From Treponema sp. (GTDB lineage Bacteria > Spirochaetota > Spirochaetia > Treponematales > Treponemataceae), in NCBI GenBank assembly GCA_017938365.1, contig JAGBBT010000056.1, positions 1 to 64,000 of the forward strand: a stretch of DNA of 64,000 nt, in the 5' to 3' direction. The notes beneath the pieces were generated by a model. It worked only from the letters and a program-made list of their open reading frames with translations. It was not told the DNA's origin and made no database searches. The position numbers were made by a program, and so were the translations under genes. Positions 1 through 7,820 of this stretch are shown one piece after another (the stretch's first letter is position 1; every line of letters starts with the position of its first letter).

Positions 1-24
1 ATTGATTGATTGATTGATTGATTG
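1..24. repeat. (ATTG)6 tetranucleotide repeat
   Basis: Six uninterrupted ATTG copies open the window and may continue upstream of it. They lie about 160 bp before purU. Bases 25-147, between the repeat and the purU promoter, show nothing else I can name. Tetranucleotide arrays can change length by slippage, but no reading frame crossing this one is visible. Confidence 0.85.
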
Positions 25-147
25 AGCATACGCACTAAACTCTCTTCCACTGCTATTTAATTAATTGTAACACACTTATTGTTTTTGTCAAATTCTTCTG
101 TGTAGTCTGTGCATAGGCTTTCCATGCCTCTTATCATTTTTTTCCAT

Positions 148-176
148 TTGTATATTTTTGTTTTTTTTATTAAACT
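148..176 (+). promoter_or_regulatory. purU promoter, near-leaderless
   Basis: TTGTAT at 148-153, a 17-base spacer, and TAAACT at 171-176. The -10 box ends 8 nt before the purU ATG at 185, so the predicted transcript begins almost at the start codon. No Shine-Dalgarno sequence is visible. The boxes are seen; the transcription start is inferred. Confidence 0.55.
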
Positions 177-184
177 TTGACATT

Positions 185-1051
185 ATGGCAACTGATATTT
201 ATACACTTACAGCAACTTGTCCTGATAAAAGTGGACTTATTTCTTCTATAACTAATTGTATTGCTTCTAACGGTGGCAATATTTTAAATTTAGCACAACA
301 TACTTCTGTTGATTTACAAACTTTTTTTTGTCGTGTTCAGTTTTCAACTCAAGAAGATTCAGATAAGATTTTTTCACCTGCTGTTTTTACCGCTGAATTT
401 GCAGAACTTGCTGGTAAATTTGATATTAAATGGAAGTTATATGATAAATCTGTAAAACAGAGAATGGCTGTTTTGGTAAGCAAAACTTCACATTGTTTAT
501 ATGAAGTTCTGTTAAAACATGCTGATGGACAGCTTGATTGCGAGATTCCTGTTATTATTTCTAATCATCCTGATTTATGTTCTGTTGCCACTGAATTTCA
601 TATTCCGTTTTATCAAATCGACACATTAAAGGGTAAAGAAGCTTGTGAAGCGGATATTCAAGCTCTTTTAGAAGAATACAGAATTGATGTTGTATGTATG
701 GCTCGTTATATGCAAATTCTCACTCCAGAATTTACTCGTCGCTGGGAAAATAAAGTTATAAATATTCACCACGGATTTTTACCAGCCTTTAAGGGAGCAA
801 AACCTTACGACCAAGCCTGGAGAAAGGGCGTAAAAATGATTGGTGCCACAGCTCACTTTGCTAACGAAGATTTAGACCAAGGTCCAATTATTTTCCAAGA
901 TGTTGTTCGTGTAAAAGACACAAACTCAATCCGCGAATTTGTTGAAATCGGAAAGGATGTTGAACGCAGAGTTTTGGTTGAAGGATTAAAAAAATACTTT
1001 AATCATAATGTCTTTATCTGTAACGGCAGAACTTTTGTAATAGAACAATAG
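185..1051 (+). CDS. purU: Formyltetrahydrofolate deformylase PurU
   Basis: Hydrolyses 10-formyl-tetrahydrofolate to formate and tetrahydrofolate in the cytoplasm, balancing the one-carbon pool and supplying formate for purine synthesis. The 288-residue product has the family layout: an N-terminal ACT domain (about residues 1-85, beginning TATCPDKSGLIS) and a formyltransferase domain. The catalytic triad is present: N193 and H195 in NIHHGFLPAFKG, and D231 in DLDQGPII. The open frame runs upstream to a TTG at 158, but the ATG at 185 fits the family N-terminus and is correctly placed behind the promoter at 148-176. The gene stands alone on the plus strand and is convergent with a lipoprotein gene 17 nt downstream. 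Confidence 0.95.
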   Translation: MATDIYTLTATCPDKSGLISSITNCIASNGGNILNLAQHTSVDLQTFFCRVQFSTQEDSDKIFSPAVFTAEFAELAGKFDIKWKLYDKSVKQRMAVLVSKTSHCLYEVLLKHADGQLDCEIPVIISNHPDLCSVATEFHIPFYQIDTLKGKEACEADIQALLEEYRIDVVCMARYMQILTPEFTRRWENKVINIHHGFLPAFKGAKPYDQAWRKGVKMIGATAHFANEDLDQGPIIFQDVVRVKDTNSIREFVEIGKDVERRVLVEGLKKYFNHNVFICNGRTFVIEQ

Positions 1052-1068
1052 TATTTTATTCTGTTTGG

Positions 1069-1614
1069 CTAGTTGTTTTTCTCATGTAAAAGAGTAAATT
1101 TTTCGGTTTTGTTAAATTCGTTGTTTATATACAATTCTGAATTGAGTTTTTTATATTCTTTTTTACCAATTTCTATTATTTTAGGAATATTTTCTATTGT
1201 ACTTATATTTATCGAATCGCCTTTGTTATTAATCAAATATTGAGGATAAAATGTTATATTTTTATTACTTATTCTGTAAGAACCGCAAATAGTTTCTTTT
1301 CGATTTAATTTTTCTAATTCCTGTAATATTGTTTCATTATTTGTTTTTATCAAATCATATTCTTGTAACCATTTTAATTCTTTAAAATTCTGTACGATTA
1401 TTTTAGTATAAGTTCCATCTTTGGCAAAATTATATGAAATATTCTGCTCTACATACATTAGACCGATTATTTGTTCTCCATTATTTGTATCATTTAATTC
1501 TGTTTCTAAAATTCTAGTTGCAATCCATTTTCCTGAAATATCAATCTCTTGTGTTAAACAAGAAATAAAGAGAATCGGTATCATAACTAAGAATACTTTT
1601 TTTATTCTATTCAT
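1069..1614 (-). CDS. Putative lipoprotein, lipocalin-like start
   Basis: A 181-residue protein with a lipoprotein signal peptide: basic NRIKK, a hydrophobic core, and lipobox FISC with Cys19 as the likely lipidated residue. The mature start (DISGKWIATRILE) resembles the first strand of lipocalin-like domains, but this is only a weak resemblance. The rest is rich in Asn, Ile and Lys and matches no family I recognise. It follows the next lipoprotein gene with a 2-nt gap, so the two are probably co-transcribed. Membrane anchoring is supported; function is unknown. Confidence 0.75.
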   Translation of the reverse strand: MNRIKKVFLVMIPILFISCLTQEIDISGKWIATRILETELNDTNNGEQIIGLMYVEQNISYNFAKDGTYTKIIVQNFKELKWLQEYDLIKTNNETILQELEKLNRKETICGSYRISNKNITFYPQYLINNKGDSINISTIENIPKIIEIGKKEYKKLNSELYINNEFNKTEKFTLLHEKNN

Positions 1615-1616
1615 CT

Positions 1617-2117
1617 CTACATATAAATTTTTAATTTACTTATTTTTTCTTTATATTCTTTTAAATTTACACTTGAAATTAAAGTTTCGTTATCAAAAAT
1701 ATCCATATAAATATCTGAATCACAATTAAGTAATTCTTCCGTTTCTGTGGGATTTAAAAATGACTCAAATCGAATTTTTATAATATCATCCGAATACAAA
1801 TCTACATATATTTCTTTTTTCTGAAGTTCAGCTGTTTTTTCATTATATTTAAGAAAATATTTTAATTCTGTAAGTTCTCTTTTTGTTTTATTTTTTATTG
1901 CTATTGTATATTTTATTGAAGTATTTTTATAAATTTTTCCTTCACTAATAAAGAAAGTGGAATCTATGGATAAATAGCTTATAGGATTTTTTTTAATATT
2001 TATGGGAGTAACATATAGCATTAATCCATGATTATTCTGTGGAAACATCATTGTAGGAGGGAGAGTTTTACAAGAAAAAAATAATAATGATATAAATAAA
2101 AAAAATATTTGCTTCAT
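1617..2117 (-). CDS. Putative lipoprotein, unknown function
   Basis: A 166-residue protein starting with a lipoprotein signal peptide; lipobox FFSC places the lipidated Cys at residue 16. The mature part appears to be a beta-rich single domain, with alternating hydrophobic stretches such as KYTIAIKNKTKRELTEL that suggest a small Ig-like or FxLYD-type sandwich. That fold is an inference. No Shine-Dalgarno is visible before the ATG, and a hairpin separates the gene from the TRL lipoprotein upstream. It forms a pair with the 181-residue lipoprotein that follows 2 nt later. Confidence 0.75.
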   Translation of the reverse strand: MKQIFFLFISLLFFSCKTLPPTMMFPQNNHGLMLYVTPINIKKNPISYLSIDSTFFISEGKIYKNTSIKYTIAIKNKTKRELTELKYFLKYNEKTAELQKKEIYVDLYSDDIIKIRFESFLNPTETEELLNCDSDIYMDIFDNETLISSVNLKEYKEKISKLKIYM

Positions 2118-2122
2118 AATTA

Positions 2123-2169
2123 AAAACTGTTCAAAAACTCATCATTTAAGATAAAATTTGAACAGTTTT
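2123..2169 (-). terminator. Hairpin terminator after the TRL gene
   Basis: A 13-bp perfect inverted repeat (2123-2135 and 2157-2169, arm AAAACTGTTCAAA) with a 21-nt loop follows the TRL gene stop by 14 nt on the minus strand. The 3' arm ends in a T-rich run. The long loop and short T-run make it weaker than other terminators here, so read-through into the two downstream lipoprotein genes is possible. Confidence 0.55.
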
Positions 2170-2183
2170 GCAATAATATAAAT

Positions 2184-2468
2184 CTATTCGCCTGTTACAA
2201 TTGTTGTACAACCAGCCCAAATTCCAAGATAGTTGAATTTTTTTAAATCAACTGTTGAAATTTTTGTAATTCCACCTTCTTTTGCAGCAGATTGAATACT
2301 ATAATCACCACCGCCAATTGGAATAAGTCCCAAAATTGACCCTGCTGTTGATGTACCAACTTTAGAACCTAATTCATTCGATGTTGCTGTAATAGGTCCT
2401 GTAGACGAACAACTAAAAAATAACCCCATTAAAAGGGCTAAGCTTGCAATTAAAACTGTTTTTTTCAT
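2184..2468 (-). CDS. TRL-like lipoprotein
   Basis: A 94-residue lipoprotein; lipobox FFSC puts the lipidated Cys at residue 20. The mature part (TSNELGSKVGTSTAGSILGLIPIGGGD, then KEGGITKISTVDLKKFNYLGIWAGCTTIVTGE) fits the TRL family of short lipoproteins, with its Gly-rich centre and the late strand of the type KxxTVDxKxxxxLGIWxxxTTIVTG. Its biochemical role is unknown. Translation is well supported: AGGAGGTG lies just before the ATG. Expression is the notable point. The promoter at 2497-2524 has a poly-G tract in its spacer, which predicts phase variation of this surface-associated protein. A hairpin follows the stop. Confidence 0.85.
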   Translation of the reverse strand: MKKTVLIASLALLMGLFFSCSSTGPITATSNELGSKVGTSTAGSILGLIPIGGGDYSIQSAAKEGGITKISTVDLKKFNYLGIWAGCTTIVTGE

Positions 2469-2496
2469 ATCAGTTCACCTCCTAAAAAGATATGTT

Positions 2497-2524
2497 ACTA
2501 TACCCCCCCCCATCATTTAGTCAA
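2497..2524 (-). promoter_or_regulatory. TRL promoter with poly-G spacer
   Basis: On the minus strand: TTGACT (2519-2524), AAATGAT, nine G (2503-2511), then TATAGT (2497-2502). The spacer is 16 bp, one short of the optimum. The predicted start is about 22 nt before the ATG, leaving room for the strong ribosome site. Gain or loss of one G changes spacing and should change promoter strength. The sequence is seen; switching is inferred. Confidence 0.75.
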
Positions 2525-2613
2525 GAGAAAGAAATGTAAAACAGATTTTCTTGTACAGTATTCAGTATTTTTATATAATCAGTTTGTTAAAAATCCACTT
2601 AGGAGAAGTATTT

Positions 2614-3732
2614 ATGTCTAAGAATTCTTTCGGCACTGTTTTTAAGGTTTCAACTTTTGGAGAAAGTCACGGTTATGCGTTAGGTTGTATAATCGACGGT
2701 GTTCCTGCTGGAATTCCTATAGATATAGAAAAAATTCAATCTGCATTAGATCGTCGTAAACCAGGTCAAAGTATTGGTGGTCAAAATAATCCTTCTGTTA
2801 CAGCAAGAAAAGAAGATGATATTGTAGAAATATTAAGTGGTGTTTTTGAAGGAAAATCTCAAGGAACTTCTATTGGATTAATTATTAGAAACACAAGTCA
2901 ACATTCAAAGGATTATTCAAATTTAAAATATACTTTCCGTCCAGGGCATGCGGACTATTCTTATTACGAAAAATACGGTTTTAGAGATTACAGAGGTGGT
3001 GGCCGCTCTAGCGGAAGAGAAACGGCGGCAAGAGTTGCTGCAGGAGAAATTGCCCGTCAAGTTTTAGAGTATTTTTGTTCAGATGTAAAAATTGTTGCTT
3101 ATACTCAAAAAGCGGCTGGTATTTCTATAGAAAAAGTTGATTATTCTCAAATTGAACAAAATCCTTTGCGAGCACCTGATAATTGTGCCGCAGAAAAAAT
3201 GAATGCTCGTATAGATGAAATTAGAAAAAACGGTGATAGTGCTGGTGGAATTATTGCATGTTCTGTTACAGGAATTCCGGCAGGGCTTGGTCAGCCTGTT
3301 TTTGATAAATTAGATGCTGTTTTAGCACATGGAATTATGAGCGTTGGAGCCATAAAAGGAATTGAGTTTGGCAGTGGCTTTGACTGTGTAGATTCTTTAG
3401 GTAGTCAAAATAATGATGTTATGAGAAGTTCAGAAAACGGAAATTCAGTTTCATTTGAAACAAATAATGCTGGTGGTATTTTAGGCGGAATTTCCAATGG
3501 AAATGAAATATTTTTTAGAGTTGCTGTAAAACCAGTTCCTTCAATATTTAAAACTCAAAAGACAGTTTGCGTTAATGAAGATGGTAAGTTCTACGACACA
3601 GATTTAACAATAGAAGGACGCCATGATGTTTGTTTATGTCCAAGAATTGTTCCTGTTATTGAAGCAATGACTTCTATTACATTAGTAGATTTATTTCTTC
3701 AAAATCTAACATCAAATGCTAATATTTTATAA
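2614..3732 (+). CDS. aroC: Chorismate synthase AroC
   Basis: Converts 5-enolpyruvylshikimate-3-phosphate to chorismate using reduced FMN, the last common step towards aromatic amino acids and folate. The 372-residue product is full length. Visible signatures are FGESHGYALGCIIDGVPAG at the N-terminus, RRKPGQ, the FMN/substrate segment RPGHADYSYYEKYGFRDYRG with GGRSSGRETAARVAAG, and GRHDVCLCPRIVPVIEAM near the C-terminus. The open frame extends upstream to 2551, but the ATG at 2614 has TAGGAGAAG just before it and matches the family start (MSKNSFGTVFKVSTFGESHG). No other shikimate gene lies in the window. Confidence 0.96.
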   Translation: MSKNSFGTVFKVSTFGESHGYALGCIIDGVPAGIPIDIEKIQSALDRRKPGQSIGGQNNPSVTARKEDDIVEILSGVFEGKSQGTSIGLIIRNTSQHSKDYSNLKYTFRPGHADYSYYEKYGFRDYRGGGRSSGRETAARVAAGEIARQVLEYFCSDVKIVAYTQKAAGISIEKVDYSQIEQNPLRAPDNCAAEKMNARIDEIRKNGDSAGGIIACSVTGIPAGLGQPVFDKLDAVLAHGIMSVGAIKGIEFGSGFDCVDSLGSQNNDVMRSSENGNSVSFETNNAGGILGGISNGNEIFFRVAVKPVPSIFKTQKTVCVNEDGKFYDTDLTIEGRHDVCLCPRIVPVIEAMTSITLVDLFLQNLTSNANIL

Positions 3733-3803
3733 AAGTCTTCTTTATTGAATATTAGTTAAAATCAGCAAATCAATAAAATTTATCGTTATATTTCTCGAAT
3801 CTC

Positions 3804-3812
3804 TGCTATAAT
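3804..3812 (+). promoter_or_regulatory. Extended -10 promoter of the pectin esterase
   Basis: TGCTATAAT at 3804-3812 is an extended -10 element with a perfect TATAAT and no good -35. The leader to the ATG at 3895 would be about 75 nt. It contains two palindromes: TGTTG-T-CAACA at 3825-3835, just after the predicted start, and AATTTGT-TTT-ACAAATT at 3859-3875, just before the ribosome site. Confidence 0.5.
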
Positions 3813-3894
3813 AAAATTGATTTTTGTTGTCAACAGAAATGTACTATTTTGTTATTAAAATTTGTTTTACAAATTATATTTTATAGGAGATTCT

Positions 3895-6800
3895 ATGAAA
3901 AAGTTTTTTAGAATTGTAAGTGGACTTCTTGTTCTTGCTGCAACAAGTTCTCTTACTGCACAAGCTAGAAAAACTGATGTATGGGATTTTGGTGGTGTTG
4001 CTGATAAATCTGCAAACAATCATATTTCAATCTCAGATATTGATGCTCTAGCAGGTATTGCAGCTGATGGTAAATTCACAGCTGGGGAATATAGTTTTGG
4101 GGACTTAATACTCAAAGCTGAAAAAAATGACCGTGCATATTATGACGGAAAAAAGAATTACGGTACACAAGGATATTCTGCTTTTGACTTTGAAGATGGA
4201 TATTCATCAAATGGTATGTACTATTGTAACGGTAAAGGTGGCGAAAACAGACGCTGTCTTATTCTTAAAAATGTAAAAGCTGGTGATATTGTTACTTTTT
4301 ATGCAAGAATATCTAATTCAGGTGATGAAAAAATTCACTTTGCAAGTATAAATGACGATGGAACAAAAAATGGTGCTCAAGATGAAGTTGCACCACTCAC
4401 AGCTGTATCAACAAAATATTCTTATATAGCAACTACAAGTGGAACTTACAAAGTTTACGCTGATAATTCTGTTGGTAAACCTGTTTATTACAGAATTGTA
4501 AGAACTCCTGGTGTTGAAGTAAAAGGAAATCTTGCATCTATTCCATCTGGTAAAGCTGCTATTAAATTTGTTGTTAAAGAAACAAAACAAGAAATTCAAG
4601 GTAAAATTACTGGAAAATCTTATTCTGTAGGACTTCCAGCAGGTTATACTTTTACTGCTGTTCTTACAGGAATTAAAGGTTACGGAATTAACGCACAAAC
4701 AAAAACTATCGTTCTTGATAAATCAGCAACTGGTTCTGTAAAAAAAGATTTAACTGTAGCTGAACAAAAAACATACATTGTTTCTGGAAAATTAACTGGC
4801 ATTGATGCAAGTTACAAATCTCAATCTCCAATTTCTGTTACAATGTCTGTTCCAAAGGATTCAATTTATCTTCCTGTTGAAATCCCTGTAACTGTAGAGA
4901 ACGGTGTTTACTCTTTCAAAGGTGAACTTGAACCTTCTGTAAATTATACTGCTGTTTTAACTGGTGCTTGTGATTATCAAATTAAAGGTGAAGCATCTTT
5001 CGAAGGAACAGAAGCCTTTGAAAAAGATATTCCTGTTGAATTAAAGAAAGTTTACGATATTAATGGTAAATTTATTGGAGAAGTTTCTTCTATTCCTTCT
5101 GCAATTTCCTTTAAGAATATTGAAGACGGTTATGTTTACAATGGAACTATTTCTGGAGACAGTTATTCTGCAAAACTAAGAGATGGTTCTTATGAAGTAT
5201 CTGCTGAAACTGATAAAGCTTCAACTATGAATCATATTGTTGTAATTGGTAAGAAAGTTTCTAAAGACATTAAACTTTCTGCTAAAAACAAAACAATTCA
5301 GCAGATTCCTTTAAAGAAGGATATTTATGTTGGTGGTAAAAAAGCTGATTATGCAACTGTAAAAGAAGCTATTGCCGCTGCTGCTGCAATGGGTCCTAAA
5401 TCAGAAGCTGATCGTATTACAATTCATATTGCTCCTGGAGTGTATAGAGCACAACTTATAATTGATACTCCTTATATCACTCTTAAAAATGATACTCCAG
5501 ACAAAGAAGTAAAATTAACTTGGTACTATGGTATTGGTTACAATTATTACAGTGCTGATGCTAATGGTTACTACAACGAAGATTTGGCATACGATAAATT
5601 TGAAAAAAGAGGCGTTGCTAAATGGGGTGTTGCAACTTATATTAAAAAGAATGCAAAAGCATTTAAAGCCGAAGGAATTACTTTTGAGGCTTCATTTAAT
5701 AAGTATGTAACAGACGAAGAAATTGCTGATGGTGTTGAACCTGATGGCTCTCTTCCATTTGTAAGAAAACTTAATTCAGATGTTCGTTCAAAAAAAGCTA
5801 CAGAACGTGCAGCCGCAATTTGTACAGAAGCAGATGAATCAGAATTCTTTAATTGTCGTTTCTTAGGACTTCAAGATACTCTTTACACAGGTACTAACAC
5901 TCGCCAGTACTACAGAAATTGTTTTATTGAAGGTAATACAGATTTTATCTTTGGTGATGGTGATGTTGTTTTCGAAAACTGTGAAATTCGTTGGTCTGGT
6001 TACACAGACTTAAAAGTTTCTGGATATCTTACAGCTGCTCGTACAGCACTTTTAAAAGGTTACTTATTCTATAACTGTGTAATTAGTGCAGATTCAAGTG
6101 TAATGCAAAATCCAGGTGTATTTGGTCGTCCTTGGGGACCAAAAGCTTCTGTTGCATGGGTAAATACAATTCTTGGAACAAATAATGTTATCGATCCTAT
6201 TGGATGGACAGACATGAGTGGTAACCTCCCTAAAAATGCAAACTTCTACGAATACAACACAATGTGGGATGGAAAACAAGTTGATGCTTCTCAGCGCAAC
6301 GGTGGAAAAGTTCTTACAGATGCACAGGCTTACGCTCCTCTTAATTATTTAACAGGCTGGACACCAGTATATTACACAGAACCTACCGGAAAAGATGTAA
6401 AGCTTAAGAAAATAAGTTTTACAACTGATGACGATATAAACACTCCTTATCCAGGTCATACAATTACTGTTCATTACTCTCTTGGAAAATTGGACAAAGA
6501 AGATATGTCTTTAATTCAATGGTATAGAGTAAAGGATGGAAAAAAGACTCTTGTAAAACAAAGTGCAGGTTATGCTGATAAAACTTATTTAATTTCAAAA
6601 GAAGATTCTGGTTGTACAATTGAATGTGTTGTAACTCCTATGACAAGAGGTGGTAAACCAGGAAAACAAGTTAAAGAAAAACTTGATGAAAAAATTAAAG
6701 ATGGTTATGCAATTCCTGCTAATGCAAAAGCTGACAGACCTCGTACAGCCGGAAAAGTAAATGTTTTCCTTGCTTCTGATTCTACATGTAAAGACTATAG

Positions 6801-7716
6801 TGCAGTTGGAATGTGGAATGGTGGACAAACAAGAAATGAAGGTGCATGGGGAGAATTTTTACAGTGCTTCTTTAATGGTGCTGTAGCTGTTCAAAACTAC
6901 GCAAACGGTGGTCGTTCAAGTCGTAACTTTATAAATGAAGGTTCTTTGGATAAAATTGCAGAAAATATCCAGAAGGGCGACTACTTGTTCATTCAGTTTG
7001 GACATAATGACTGTTCAAATGCTGCTGGCTATTTGGAAGATAGATATGTTCCACTTGGAGAACCAAATAAAAAAGGTATCTACCCTATAAATGAAGGTAA
7101 AAAGGTTCCAACACCTTCTTCTTATGTTGAAAAATATGGTAGTACTTTCTATTCATTCAATTGTGGGGCAACTTACAAATGGTATTTACTCCAGTATATT
7201 AATGTTGCAAGAAAAGTTGGAGCTACTCCAATTCTTGTAACTCCTGTAAGTCGTCAATATTTTAATGGAAAAGGTAAAATCACTCCTCACCATGATTCAA
7301 AAGATAAGAATTCAAAAACTCAAGTAACTACAAATAATGCTTATGTAGAAGCAGTTCGTCAGTTAGCAAAAGAAGAAAATGTAATTCTTATTGATGGATT
7401 TGAACTTACAAAAAATCTTTACGAAAAATCATGGACAGACACTGGTAATGGCGACGAAGCAAAACTTCTTATGTTCGACGGAGACAGTACACATAATAAC
7501 AAATTAGGTGGTTTTATTGTTGCAGGTGAATTTGCAAAACAAATAAAGACTACTATCCCAGAACTAGGAAAAAGTATTGTTCAACCAACAAAAGCTATTG
7601 GAGAAAATTCTGATGGTTCATTAATGTTTACAGTAAACAGCGAAGGTAAATTTGAATGTGCCGATGCTTATTGGACTAAATATGAACAAGAAGTTTTAAA
7701 TAGCTTAAAAAAATAG
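3895..7716 (+). CDS. Secreted pectin methylesterase (CE8) fused to CE12 acetylesterase
   Basis: A 1273-residue exported enzyme. Residues 1-24 are a Sec signal ending AQA. About 25-200 look like a carbohydrate-binding beta-sandwich; about 200-470 hold three similar beta-sandwich repeats. About 475-820 is a right-handed beta-helix pectin methylesterase with Q660 and D661 (QDTLYTG), D683 (GNTDFIFGDG), and R745 and W747 (GRPWG). After an Ig-like linker, about 955-1260 is an SGNH esterase of the rhamnogalacturonan acetylesterase type: D962-S963 (ASDST), NYANGGRSS, G1036-H-N-D (FGHND), D1197 and H1200 (DSTH). Together these would strip methyl and acetyl groups from pectin so that lyases can act. 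The ATG at 3895 has TAGGAGA before it. It is a single-gene unit with its own promoter and terminator; no pectate lyase is nearby. Confidence 0.93.
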   Translation: MKKFFRIVSGLLVLAATSSLTAQARKTDVWDFGGVADKSANNHISISDIDALAGIAADGKFTAGEYSFGDLILKAEKNDRAYYDGKKNYGTQGYSAFDFEDGYSSNGMYYCNGKGGENRRCLILKNVKAGDIVTFYARISNSGDEKIHFASINDDGTKNGAQDEVAPLTAVSTKYSYIATTSGTYKVYADNSVGKPVYYRIVRTPGVEVKGNLASIPSGKAAIKFVVKETKQEIQGKITGKSYSVGLPAGYTFTAVLTGIKGYGINAQTKTIVLDKSATGSVKKDLTVAEQKTYIVSGKLTGIDASYKSQSPISVTMSVPKDSIYLPVEIPVTVENGVYSFKGELEPSVNYTAVLTGACDYQIKGEASFEGTEAFEKDIPVELKKVYDINGKFIGEVSSIPSAISFKNIEDGYVYNGTISGDSYSAKLRDGSYEVSAETDKASTMNHIVVIGKKVSKDIKLSAKNKTIQQIPLKKDIYVGGKKADYATVKEAIAAAAAMGPKSEADRITIHIAPGVYRAQLIIDTPYITLKNDTPDKEVKLTWYYGIGYNYYSADANGYYNEDLAYDKFEKRGVAKWGVATYIKKNAKAFKAEGITFEASFNKYVTDEEIADGVEPDGSLPFVRKLNSDVRSKKATERAAAICTEADESEFFNCRFLGLQDTLYTGTNTRQYYRNCFIEGNTDFIFGDGDVVFENCEIRWSGYTDLKVSGYLTAARTALLKGYLFYNCVISADSSVMQNPGVFGRPWGPKASVAWVNTILGTNNVIDPIGWTDMSGNLPKNANFYEYNTMWDGKQVDASQRNGGKVLTDAQAYAPLNYLTGWTPVYYTEPTGKDVKLKKISFTTDDDINTPYPGHTITVHYSLGKLDKEDMSLIQWYRVKDGKKTLVKQSAGYADKTYLISKEDSGCTIECVVTPMTRGGKPGKQVKEKLDEKIKDGYAIPANAKADRPRTAGKVNVFLASDSTCKDYSAVGMWNGGQTRNEGAWGEFLQCFFNGAVAVQNYANGGRSSRNFINEGSLDKIAENIQKGDYLFIQFGHNDCSNAAGYLEDRYVPLGEPNKKGIYPINEGKKVPTPSSYVEKYGSTFYSFNCGATYKWYLLQYINVARKVGATPILVTPVSRQYFNGKGKITPHHDSKDKNSKTQVTTNNAYVEAVRQLAKEENVILIDGFELTKNLYEKSWTDTGNGDEAKLLMFDGDSTHNNKLGGFIVAGEFAKQIKTTIPELGKSIVQPTKAIGENSDGSLMFTVNSEGKFECADAYWTKYEQEVLNSLKK

Positions 7717-7733
7717 TTCTTATTGTTTAACAG

Positions 7734-7770
7734 AAGGAGGTGCAAATATTTTGCACCTCCTTTTTTATTT
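7734..7770 (+). terminator. Strong intrinsic terminator after the pectin esterase
   Basis: Perfect 13-bp stem (AAGGAGGTGCAAA, 7734-7746, pairing with 7750-7762), a 3-nt loop, then a long T-run. It lies 17 nt after the stop codon and is the clearest terminator in the window. The left arm contains a Shine-Dalgarno-like AAGGAGG, which is sequestered in the stem and serves no visible gene. Confidence 0.95.
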
Positions 7771-7782
7771 TTTTTCATAAGA

Positions 7783-7811
7783 TTGTTTACTATTATTATT
7801 TTTGTTAAAAT
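7783..7811 (+). promoter_or_regulatory. dac promoter, near-leaderless
   Basis: TTGTTT (7783-7788), a 17-base spacer, TAAAAT (7806-7811). The -10 ends 9 nt before the ATG at 7821, predicting a 5' leader of about 2 nt. No Shine-Dalgarno is present. Confidence 0.5.
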
Positions 7812-7820
7812 ATTTTTGTT

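Noticed and set aside
1421-1729. Plus-strand open frame of 102 codons
   Set aside because: It spans two lipoprotein genes on the opposite strand, both of which have good signal peptides and lipoboxes; its own translation is low-complexity.
3779-3793. A 14-base match (TTATCGTTATATTT) to the intergenic region near 26140 on the other strand
   Set aside because: AT-rich 14-mers can recur by chance in this composition, and the two contexts have nothing else in common.
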